A stretch of 64,000 bases of DNA, taken from contig NZ_JALBWV010000001.1 in the NCBI RefSeq assembly GCF_022678645.1, positions 62,001 through 126,000 of the forward strand. The letters are read 5' to 3'. Position 1 is the stretch's first letter; each line of letters starts with the position of its first letter. Source of the stretch: Saccharopolyspora soli (GTDB lineage Bacteria; Actinomycetota; Actinomycetes; Mycobacteriales; Pseudonocardiaceae). The notes under the pieces were generated by a model. The model searched no databases, was not told where the DNA came from, and was given only the letters and a program-made list of their open reading frames with translations. Made by a program: the position numbers and the translations under genes. This document shows positions 16,727-25,700 of the stretch, piece by piece.

Positions 16727-18304
16727 ATGTCAGACAATCTCGGTCCCCGCGAGTCAACCCCGTCCCGCCGCCAGGTCCTGTTGGCCGGTACGGCCGCCAT
16801 CGGCGCGGCCGCCCTGAGCACCACCGGCCTCGGCACTGCCGCGAACGCCGCTGGGGCGGGCGTTGCGGCCGTCCGCGCGCCGTTCACGCTCGGCGTGGCT
16901 TCCGGCGACCCCGTGCCGGACGGTGTGGTGTTGTGGACCCGCTTGGCCCCGAACCCGCTCGCCGAAGACGGTCTCGGCGGTATGCCCGACCAGATCGTGC
17001 CGGTGCAGTGGCAGGTCGCGGCGGACGAGAAGTTCCGCGACATCGTGGCCGCCGGGGCCGAGCTCGCCCTGCCGGAATCGGCGCACTCGGTGCACGTCGA
17101 GGTGTCCGGGCTGCGTCCCGGTGCCGAGTACTTCTACCGCTTCCGCGCCGGTGCCGAGCTCAGCCCGGTCGGCCGCACGAAGACCGCGCCGCGTTCGGGA
17201 GCGCGCCTCGACCGGTTCGCGTTCGCCTTCGCCAGCTGCCAGAACTACCCGGACGGCTACTACAACGCCTACGCCCACATGGCCGAGGAAGACCTCGACC
17301 TGGTCGCCTTCCTCGGCGACTACATCTACGAGGGCAACGCCGCGGGCAGCATTGGGCGCCCGCACGTGCCCGCGCGGGAGATCTTCACCCTCGCCGACTA
17401 CCGCACCCGGCTCGGCCAGTACAAGTCCGACCCGAACCTGCAGGCCGCGCACGCGGCGTTCCCGTGGGCGGTCGTCTTCGACGACCACGAGGTGGAGAAC
17501 AACTGGGCCGGGGACATCTCGCAGGTCGACACCGAGCCCGACCAGGACCCGGCGGTCTTCCGCGAGCGCCGCGCCCAAGCGTTCCAGGCGTACTACGAGC
17601 ACATGCCGCTGCGCCGCGCCCAGCGTCCGACGGGGCCGGACATCCGCATCAACCGCCGGTTGACCTTCGGCGACCTGGTGGACGTCCACCTGCTGGACAC
17701 CCGCCAGTTCCGCAGCGACCAGGTCCCGGCCGACCAGCGCGCGGACCCCTCGCGCACGATCCTGGGCACCGACCAGCGGGAATGGCTGCTGCGCGGCTTG
17801 GCTGGCCCGACCGCGCGCTGGAACGTCCTGGCGCAACAGGTGTTCTTCTCGCAGCGCGACTTCACCGCGGGTGACGCCGATTCCTTCAGCGACGACGCCT
17901 GGGACAACTACCTGGTGGAACGCAACCTGGTGCGCGACCGGTTGGCCGAGGCGTCCAACCCGGTGGTGATCACCGGTGACGTGCACGCCAACTACGTCGC
18001 GGACGTGAAGGCCGACTTCGACGACCCGGCCTCGGCGACGGTGGCCAGCGAGCTGGTCGGCACCTCCATCACCTCGGGTGGCAACGGGATCGACCAGAAC
18101 CCCGGCGATCTGGTCCAACTCCAGGAGAACCCGCACATCAAGTTCATCAACCGCAACCGCGGTTACGTCCGCAACGTCATCACACCGACGGAGTGGACGG
18201 CGGACTACCGGATCGTGGATTACGTGAACACCGCTGGTGCCCCGATCCGCGACCGAGCCCGCTTCGTGATCGAAAACGGCCGCCCAGGCGCCGTCCAAGT
18301 CTGA
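16727..18304 (+). CDS. phoD: PhoD-family alkaline phosphatase/phosphodiesterase
   Basis: A 525-residue enzyme is exported by Tat: SRRQVLLAG near 14-22 is a twin-arginine signal ending near ANA. An N-terminal fibronectin-like PhoD_N domain (about 48-145) precedes the metallophosphatase domain (about 155-500). Metal-site motifs are present: FASCQNY, GDYIYEG, FDDHEVENNW and ITGDVHANY. PhoD enzymes use Fe/Ca to release phosphate from mono- and diesters outside the cell. The gene stands alone, with a palindrome upstream and a strong terminator downstream. Confidence 0.93.
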   Translation: MSDNLGPRESTPSRRQVLLAGTAAIGAAALSTTGLGTAANAAGAGVAAVRAPFTLGVASGDPVPDGVVLWTRLAPNPLAEDGLGGMPDQIVPVQWQVAADEKFRDIVAAGAELALPESAHSVHVEVSGLRPGAEYFYRFRAGAELSPVGRTKTAPRSGARLDRFAFAFASCQNYPDGYYNAYAHMAEEDLDLVAFLGDYIYEGNAAGSIGRPHVPAREIFTLADYRTRLGQYKSDPNLQAAHAAFPWAVVFDDHEVENNWAGDISQVDTEPDQDPAVFRERRAQAFQAYYEHMPLRRAQRPTGPDIRINRRLTFGDLVDVHLLDTRQFRSDQVPADQRADPSRTILGTDQREWLLRGLAGPTARWNVLAQQVFFSQRDFTAGDADSFSDDAWDNYLVERNLVRDRLAEASNPVVITGDVHANYVADVKADFDDPASATVASELVGTSITSGGNGIDQNPGDLVQLQENPHIKFINRNRGYVRNVITPTEWTADYRIVDYVNTAGAPIRDRARFVIENGRPGAVQV

Positions 18305-18310
18305 CCACGG

Positions 18311-18349
18311 GTGCGTGCGCAACCGACCCCTGCCCAGTTGCGCACGCAC
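18311..18349. terminator. Intrinsic terminator-like hairpin after phoD
   Basis: A perfect 13-pair stem is formed by GTGCGTGCGCAAC and GTTGCGCACGCAC around a 13-base loop. It starts seven bases after the phoD stop codon. No T-run follows, which is common for actinomycete terminators. Confidence 0.75.
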
Positions 18350-18513
18350 ACCGCACGGGAACGCGGCTCAACAGCCAGCGGGCGGCAGGACCAGGGAGGC
18401 CGCCATTCGGAGGGCCGCCACCTGCGTTCCATCGCCCGCGTTCGGACGGTTGTCCGGCGCCAGCGGGATGAGCATCCTTGGCATACCGAGATCATCCCGC
18501 GACAGGGGCGCGT

Positions 18514-19197
18514 ATGGGCGATACCCACGCCGAAACTCACCGCGGCACGTTCTGGGCGATGCTGGATCCGGCGGAGCGGGTGCTGATGCGCCAGGCCGGG
18601 ACGGTTCGCCGGTTCGAGCCCGGTGAATCCCTGTGCAGGCAGGGGGATTCGTCCCGGCACGTCTACGTCCTGCTGCTGGGCAGCATCGAGATCGTCACCG
18701 ACGTCGCCACCGGCTACGAGGGCGTGCTCGCGGTTCGCGGACCAGGTGACATCGTGGGCGAGTTCGCCGCGCTGGACGGCAAACCGCGCTCCGCGACGAT
18801 GCGGGCGCTCGACCTCGTCGAGGCCATCGTGGTTCCCGTCGAACGGTTCAACGCGCTGTGCCAGTCCAGATCTCGGCTCGCGTGGACGGTTCTGCGGGTG
18901 ATCGTGGAGCGATTGCGGGAGATCAGCCGTCAACGGGCGGAACACGGCGGTCGGTTGGTCGAACAACGCGTGGCGGCCCTGCTGATCGAGCTCGCGTCGC
19001 GGTACGGCGTGACGGCCGGGGACGGCGTCACGATCTCGATACCGCTCACGCAGAAGAGCATGGCCGGTCTGGTCGCGGCGTCCCGGGAGTCCGTGGTGCG
19101 CGTGCTGGGTGGGTTGCGGCGTCAGCGTTTGATCAAGACCGGCCGCAGGCGGGTGACAATCCTCCGCCTGGAGGAATTGAAACGGCTCGTTTCCTGA
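18514..19197 (+). CDS. Crp/Fnr-family transcription regulator
   Basis: A 227-residue protein has a cyclic-nucleotide-binding-type sensor domain (about 25-140, with VLAVRGPGDIVGEFAALDGKPRSATM), a dimerisation helix, and a winged helix-turn-helix (about 150-220) with TQKSMAGLVAASRESVVRVLGGLRR split over the recognition helix. No cysteine set for an Fe-S cluster is seen, so it is more Crp-like than Fnr-like. The ATG at 18514 is preferred to an upstream in-frame start because GGGG precedes it and the family domain begins here. Its target is unknown; it may control the small membrane protein that follows. Confidence 0.88.
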   Translation: MGDTHAETHRGTFWAMLDPAERVLMRQAGTVRRFEPGESLCRQGDSSRHVYVLLLGSIEIVTDVATGYEGVLAVRGPGDIVGEFAALDGKPRSATMRALDLVEAIVVPVERFNALCQSRSRLAWTVLRVIVERLREISRQRAEHGGRLVEQRVAALLIELASRYGVTAGDGVTISIPLTQKSMAGLVAASRESVVRVLGGLRRQRLIKTGRRRVTILRLEELKRLVS

Positions 19198-19297
19198 TCC
19201 TCGAACGGCTTTCGGCCAATGAGTCAGGTGACGCAGTAGGCGGCAGCGGTTTGCCGTACATGTCTGTCATGGCCTTTCGAGGAGGAGGTTGACGGAC

Positions 19298-19570
19298 ATG
19301 GCAAGAAGTAGTTCGCAGCACACCAGCTCGGATGCTCCAGGGACGACGTCGATGCCCGCTATGCCGAAAGAGGAGACCACCGGACGCCATCGTCGTCGGC
19401 GGAGCCCGTCGACGCTGCTGTGGAACGCGTTGTTCACCGTCGTGCAGCTGTGGGGGCTGATCATCGTCCTGGTGCACATCCAACCCGACGGCATGGCCAA
19501 AGCGGCGCTGGCCGCGGTGATGGCTGCCGCGGTGATCGCGGTGATCTCGGCATGGCAGGAGGCGTCGTAG
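19298..19570 (+). CDS. Small two-helix membrane protein
   Basis: A 90-residue protein has a polar, Arg-rich N-terminal half (GRHRRRRSPS) and two closely spaced membrane helices (about 42-62 and 67-86). A very strong ribosome binding site, GAGGAGGAGG, lies nine bases before the ATG at 19298. I do not recognise the family. It lies 100 bases after the Crp-like regulator, and the following 285 bases up to 19855 hold no gene I can support. Confidence 0.75.
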   Translation: MARSSSQHTSSDAPGTTSMPAMPKEETTGRHRRRRSPSTLLWNALFTVVQLWGLIIVLVHIQPDGMAKAALAAVMAAAVIAVISAWQEAS

Positions 19571-19855
19571 CTGCCGATGCTCAGCGGCAGCAGTACTCGA
19601 CCGGTGGAAAGTGGTGCGTCCGCGCTGCTTTCCGCACGCCTTCGCGCGGCCGGTCGGCGAGCAGACGGCGGATGTCGATTGGACCGGCCGGAGGCGTTGG
19701 CTTTGCCAAATCGAAGATCAAACGGATCACCTGCGGGCCTACTGCCGCGATACAGTGCGTGGCAGGCCGATGTGTTGCGCCGGGGCTGTTGCCAGCGCTG
19801 ATCGGAGTCACGGGGGGAGACGGCGCACGGGTATCGCGGGTTGGGAGGGGGTCTC

Positions 19856-21637
19856 ATGCCGCAGTACTCAGAGGCGGAATTTCGGAGCATCGTGCTGGTC
19901 GATGTCGCGAGTTTCAGCGATGCGAGCCGGAAGTTCCTCGGTCAGCTCGCCGTGCATCGCGGTCTTGAGGAGTTGTTGGAGCGGGCCTTCGACGAGGCGG
20001 ACGTCGGATGGCACTCGTGCGAGGTGGAGGATCGCGGCGACGGGAAGATAATCCTGGTGCCCCCGAACATCCCCAGGATCAGGCTGGCCGATCAGTTGTG
20101 GAACAGGCTGCTCGCCGGGCTGCGCCGACACAACGCGGTGCATTCCGACGCGGCGGTCATGCAGCTCAGGGTCGCGTTGCACGCCGGTGATGTCCGGCAA
20201 AGTCCCAATGGAAAGGTCAGCCCGGCAATCAATTTCGCGGCCCGCATTCTCGACGCGCGGGACGCGAAGAAGTCGTTGGCGCGGACGGGCAGCGCGCTGG
20301 CCCTGATCGCGTCGGAGGATTTCTTCCGGAACGTGATCGAGCACGACCAGGCGGCCGAGCCCGATGTGTTCCGGCAGATTTCCGTGGTGGTCAAGGAGAC
20401 CAGCACCGTCGCGTGGTTGCGGCTGTCCGGCTCCACGGGTGAGACGACGACTTCCGAACCGGTGTCGGTGGAACGGGACGTACCGCACCGCGTCCTCGAC
20501 CTCCTGCCAGACGACGACCTGAGCCAGTTGCGGGAATCGTTGAGCGAGGTCGTGGTCCCGCAGCTGCCGACGCTGCTGCGCCGAGCTGCGGGACCGGGCG
20601 TGCCGCCCGCGCCGCCCGGTGCGAGCGCATGGGAGGTCCTGGCGTATTTGGCTGATTTCAACGCGGGTGCCGATGGGTTTCCGCCAGCGCTGTCATTCGT
20701 CGAACTCCTGGCGCGGCAGGTCCCCGACAGCTCGCTGCGCGCTCGCCTTCGGGAATGGAACGACACACAGGCTCAGCGTCTTCAGCTCAGCTCCGAACTC
20801 GCGAAGCTTCGGGAAACCAACACCGAGCCGATCACGGCTGATGCCCGGCTGCATCTGATGATCGTCGTGCAGCACGATGGGATCGATCCGGACCGTTTCG
20901 TGGTTTCGCATTGGCGGCAGGATGATCCCGACGAATGGCCGCCCGCGCGTGGCGACATTCGTACGGTCCGGGGCGACGAGATCGAACGGCGGGTCGATGA
21001 GTTGGTGCTCGACGCCGAGCGGGCGTGGCGAGGCCACGCGGGCACCGTGGCTTTAGAGGTCGTCCTGCCCCGAGCTCTGCTGAGCCTTCCCGTCCACCTG
21101 TGGCGCAAGGAGCACGAGTCGGGAGTACCGCGCCCGTTGTGCCTGGACTACCCGGTCGTGGTGCGTTCGCTGGAACGGATGAGGTCCGACTACTGGCACC
21201 GGGTGTGGAAACGCCGTTGGCAGACGATGCGGGAAGACCCGTGGGAGGCGGAAGTCCACTTCGCCCGTCCGGCTGGCCCGGACAGCCCGCACGCTATCGA
21301 TGCCGTGCTGGAGAGGGAACAGCGGTGTGCGGCGATCGTGCTCACCGAAGCCCCGCAGCCAGAACCCCGCAGCGGTGACCAGTTGATGTCCGCTCTGCGG
21401 TCCGGTTTGCCAGCAGTGCTGTGGCATCGTCGCGACGATTCGGAAAGCTTGCGGGAGATCGTCGAATGGTTGGCCAAAGAGGGCGGCTTGGGTGATCTGC
21501 CGCCCCGAACCCATACCGTCCGGCGGGATGCGCACCTCGATTCGCCTACTCCGTTCGATGTCAAGGCGGTGCAGGAAATGGTTGTGCTGTGGGATGATCC
21601 TGGGCGTTTGTTGACCCCCGACGAGCTCGCGGGCTAG
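19856..21637 (+). CDS. Cyclase-like domain + VMAP-C conflict-system protein
   Basis: A 593-residue protein starts at ATG 19856 after GGGAGGGGG. Residues 8-190 resemble a class III nucleotide cyclase: IVLVDVASF, a GDG turn in EDRGDGKIIL and SPAINFAARI supply the usual Asp, Asp and Asn/Arg positions, but the usual substrate lysine is not obvious. Residues 215-295 form a small helical domain in the place of an effector-associated domain. Residues 330-593 match VMAP-C (HLMIVVQHDG, EVVLPRALLSLPVHLW, LCLDYPVVVRSLERM). VMAP proteins occur with MoxR ATPases and vWA proteins in proposed actinobacterial conflict systems, and exactly such genes follow here. The effector output is not visible in this chain. 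Confidence 0.8.
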   Translation: MPQYSEAEFRSIVLVDVASFSDASRKFLGQLAVHRGLEELLERAFDEADVGWHSCEVEDRGDGKIILVPPNIPRIRLADQLWNRLLAGLRRHNAVHSDAAVMQLRVALHAGDVRQSPNGKVSPAINFAARILDARDAKKSLARTGSALALIASEDFFRNVIEHDQAAEPDVFRQISVVVKETSTVAWLRLSGSTGETTTSEPVSVERDVPHRVLDLLPDDDLSQLRESLSEVVVPQLPTLLRRAAGPGVPPAPPGASAWEVLAYLADFNAGADGFPPALSFVELLARQVPDSSLRARLREWNDTQAQRLQLSSELAKLRETNTEPITADARLHLMIVVQHDGIDPDRFVVSHWRQDDPDEWPPARGDIRTVRGDEIERRVDELVLDAERAWRGHAGTVALEVVLPRALLSLPVHLWRKEHESGVPRPLCLDYPVVVRSLERMRSDYWHRVWKRRWQTMREDPWEAEVHFARPAGPDSPHAIDAVLEREQRCAAIVLTEAPQPEPRSGDQLMSALRSGLPAVLWHRRDDSESLREIVEWLAKEGGLGDLPPRTHTVRRDAHLDSPTPFDVKAVQEMVVLWDDPGRLLTPDELAG

Positions 21638-21654
21638 GCAGAGGGACGCCTCGA

Positions 21655-22788
21655 ATGGGCATCGACGAGCACCCCGACGGCGGCGCGGCACAGCGGCAGT
21701 CGCCGAGTTTCGGCACGCCTGGTTGGTGGATCTACCGCGGTACTGGCCGCCCGTTGCGCGACATCCGGCTGACCGACGTCCTCCCGGCTCCGCCGCCCTG
21801 GCGGGATTTCGGCGGCGGCCCGATCGCCGTGCGCGATGTGCCTCCGCCGGACGACGGTGAAGCTCGGCGTCGGCTCGGTGCGGAGTCGCACCTGTCGGAA
21901 CGCAATGTCGACCCGCACGAGGTGGACATGGTGAACGCGGCGCTGTACTTGCGCCGCCCGTTGCTGGTCACCGGTCGGCCCGGCACCGGGAAGTCGAGCC
22001 TGGCGTACCGCATCGCCCGGGAATTGGGACTGGGCCGGGTGCTGAGGTGGCCGATCACGAGCCGCACCACGTTGAATTCGGGTCTGTACGCCTACGACGC
22101 CATAGGACGCGCGCAGGCCGCCGCGACGCGGCAGGCGTTGGCGCGGTGGGGCGTGGACGCGGACACCTCGTCGCTGAGCGCGGATCGCGCGATGACCCTC
22201 GCGGAACCGCCAGTTGGCGAGTTCCTGCGACTCGGACCGTTGGGGACGGCGTTCCTGCCCGCCGAGCTTCCTCGCGTCCTGCTGATCGACGAGCTGGACA
22301 AGAGCGAGGTGGACCTGCCGAACGACCTGCTGAGCATCTTCGAGGACGGCCAGTTCACCATCTCGGAGCTGGAGCGGATGCGGGACCGATCGCCCGAGGT
22401 GACCGTGCTGGCCGACGACCCAGGTACGACGGCCACTGTCGTCGACGGCCGGGTGAGCTGCCGTGCCTTTCCGATGGTCGTGATCACCAGCAACGGGGAG
22501 CGGGAATTCCCGGAGGCGTTCCTGCGCCGCTGCCTGCGGCTGACGATCAAGGAGCCCACCATCGAGCAACTCGCCGCGATGGTGGCCGCACACCTCGCCG
22601 ATTCCGACGACGAGCAGCGGCAACGAATGATCCAGGAATTCCTCGACCGCGCGGCGGATGGAGGTGGCCTGCCAGCCGACAAGCTGCTCGACGCGGTGTA
22701 CCTGGCGACCTCGGGCGCCTACCACGACGACGATTCGTGGTCGCGGTTGTTGGACGCACTGTGGCGGCAACTGACCTCGGTAACGTGA
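21655..22788 (+). CDS. MoxR-family AAA+ ATPase
   Basis: A 377-residue ATPase has Walker A GRPGTGKSS (107-115), Walker B VLLIDELDKSE (208-218), sensor-1 VVITSNGERE and the helical lid. It starts 17 bases after the VMAP-C gene with GAGGGA as ribosome binding site. MoxR ATPases usually act as chaperones that remodel vWA-domain partners, and the next gene encodes one. One base separates its stop codon from the GTG of that gene, so the two are translationally coupled. Confidence 0.9.
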   Translation: MGIDEHPDGGAAQRQSPSFGTPGWWIYRGTGRPLRDIRLTDVLPAPPPWRDFGGGPIAVRDVPPPDDGEARRRLGAESHLSERNVDPHEVDMVNAALYLRRPLLVTGRPGTGKSSLAYRIARELGLGRVLRWPITSRTTLNSGLYAYDAIGRAQAAATRQALARWGVDADTSSLSADRAMTLAEPPVGEFLRLGPLGTAFLPAELPRVLLIDELDKSEVDLPNDLLSIFEDGQFTISELERMRDRSPEVTVLADDPGTTATVVDGRVSCRAFPMVVITSNGEREFPEAFLRRCLRLTIKEPTIEQLAAMVAAHLADSDDEQRQRMIQEFLDRAADGGGLPADKLLDAVYLATSGAYHDDDSWSRLLDALWRQLTSVT

Positions 22789-22789
22789 C

Positions 22790-25700
22790 GTGCGCGCCGA
22801 AGGTGACTCGGAGTCGGCAGGTCCCGCCCGGTTGGCGGGACGGACGCCAGACGGCTCCGCAGCCACCCAGCGCCTCAGAACCGATGATCTCGCCTGGTCC
22901 GATCTGGCGGATGCCGTCTGGTTGACCGCCGCCACCCAGTACGCCTGGCGATGGCAGCGAACCAGCGACCGCGCGCAACCCAACGGGGAGAAACCGCACC
23001 CAGCTGCGCAATACGCAGAGGGTACGGACCACACGGCGGAATCGGGCCGAGACGACCGAGCATCGACCGAACCCGAACAGCGGTCCATCCAACGCGAGGA
23101 CGCGGGCTACAGTTCTGAACAGCACACCACCGCAGAGCATGACGACGACATCCACGTCGAGCCGACGGCCAGTCGGTCGGCCGAGATGCCGGAACCCGTT
23201 GGCGGAGCCCCTGTTCGGCTCGACAACACCGCACGACCTGCGTTCCGCCCACGGGCCGCCGGGCCGAACATCGCCCGCGCATTGCGGCCGTTCAAACGCC
23301 AGGTTCGTTCCCCGCACCCGGAGGATGCGCTTCTGGACGAGGAGGCGACCGCCGAGCGGGCCGTTGAAGATGGGCTGTGGTTGCCTATGACCCAGCCGAA
23401 CATGACGCGCTGGCTGGATTTGACGCTGGTCGTGGACACCAACCCGTCTATGGCGCTGTGGCGCTCGACGATCAATGCTGTCGTCACGTCGCTGGAACGG
23501 CTCGGTGCGTTCCGCTCGATCCAGCAACGCTCGCTGGACACCCGTGAAACACCGCTGTTGCGCGGCGCTACCACGGAAACGCCCACCCGCAGCCCTGCGG
23601 AACTGATCGATTCATCCGGTCGGCGGGTCGTTCTCATCCTCACCGACGGCGTCGGCGAGTGCTGGCGGCAGGGTCTGATCTCGCCATTGCTCGCTCAGTG
23701 GGGCACATCGATGTCGGTAGCGGTCGCGCATCTGCTACCGCAGCGGCTCTGGCGTCGCGGTGGCTTGCGCCCGCAGCGTGCGAGAGTGACCGCGCCACGC
23801 TCGGTGGCACCGAATCGACAGTGGACGGTCGAGCTACCGGACGCCTGGCTGGATCCCGACCCGGTGCCAGCCAACGCGGTCGCCGTGCCGGTCCTGGAGC
23901 TGGAAACCCGCTGGCTGGCGCGCTGGGCGCAGTTGGTCGCGGGGTACCGGACGCGATCCGCCGACGCCGTGGTTACATTCGCCCATGATCATTTGCCTGA
24001 ACCGGCCGAGGACGAGACTTCCGCCCGTGACGATGACGACGTTATCGGGTCCCCTCAGCGGCGCGTCATGAAATTCCGCAGCTCGGCATCGCCGCCGGCG
24101 TTCCGCCTCGCGACGTTGCTGGCCGCAGTGCCGGTCAGCGTGCCGGTCGCTCGGCTGATCCAGGCCGAACTGGTTCCGGATTCCGGTCCTGCTCACGTGG
24201 CCGAGGTGTTCACCAGCGGCTTGCTGCGCGTGGACAACTCCACCGACGTGGCAGGTTGGGAAACGGCTCGCTTCGATTTCGACCAGCCGATCCGAGAAGT
24301 CCTGCTCAGCGGCGCCCGCCGCTCGGAGACTGCGCACGTCGTGCGTGTCGTCGCCGATGCTCTTGCCGACCGCGTCGCTGGCGTCAGCCAGCTCCGCGAC
24401 GCCCTGGACGCTCCTGATGCGACGCCAATTCCTCGTCTATCACAAGAGACGGAGATTGAGCGGGCACTGATGCGCGCTCTTTCCGGGCCTTATCTCGTTC
24501 GCGCGGGCAGGTTGGACGAGCTGCTCCACCATAGCTCTCGACCGGAAGATACACCTTCGGTCGAAAATTCGGCCCCTTCATCGACCGATGCTTTTGACAG
24601 CAACATCCAAACGGTGAGTGAGAAAATGTCACTTTCGAGCACCGAATCAACGAACGACCCCCAAACATCGATCCCGGCCCCGGACGATTGGGGGGTCCGG
24701 TCGGCGACTGAGACGGGCGAGGGTGCGACCGACGCGGAGGATCCGGCCAGTCCACCGTCCACTGTGGCGGCCCGAATTCTCCGTGAACGGCGGCCGGAGG
24801 ACGTCCCGCCGATCTGGGGCGACGTGCCGCCGCGCAATCCGATCTTCACGGGCCGCGAAGATCCGCTTGCGGAGTTGGACGGTCGATTGACGGCTGGCGG
24901 CACCACCGCCATCCTGCCTGCGGCGCTGCACGGCATGGGCGGCATCGGCAAGACCCAGATCGCGGTCGAGTACATATATCGCCACCTGCAGGACTACGAC
25001 CTGGTGTGGTGGGTTCAGGCCGGGCAGTCCTCCCAGATCCGCGCCGGGCTCACCGAGCTGGCCCAGGCACTGCGCCTGCCCGGAAGCTACGAAGCCCACA
25101 CGGCCGTGCCCGCGGTTCGGGAGGCGCTCCGGCGCGGTCATCCCATTCGAAGATGGCTGTTGGTGTTCGACGCTGCCGAAAGTCCGGAGGCGGTACGCCC
25201 CTTCTTCCCGTCCAACGGGCCGGGCGAAATCCTCATCACATCCCGGAATCCCGACTGGGCCGAAGTAGCTCGCCCTTTGGAGGTCACACTGTTCGAGAGG
25301 GCGGAGAGCAAGGAGTTGTTGCACAGCCGCGGCCCGGAGATCACTGATGAGGAGGCCGACGCGCTGGCCGACAAGTTGGGAGACTTGCCGCTGGCCATAG
25401 CCCAGGCCGCCGCGTGGCGAGCGGAGACCGGCATGCCGGTCAGCGAATACTTGCGCGTGTTCGACGAGAAGGTCGCCGAGATCCTCGACGCATCGGCAAC
25501 CAACGACTACGAGGTGCCGCTCGCAGCTGCTTGGAACGTCTCGTTCGACCAGTTGGAGTCTCGAAACCCCGCCGCTCACCAACTCCTGCAGGTGTGCGCG
25601 TTCTTCTCGCCGGAGCCGATCTCCCGCAGCTTGTTCACCGGCGTCCGTGGCACGGTGATCTCGCCGGAGCTGGATGCCGCGTTGCGCGATCCGATCCGGC

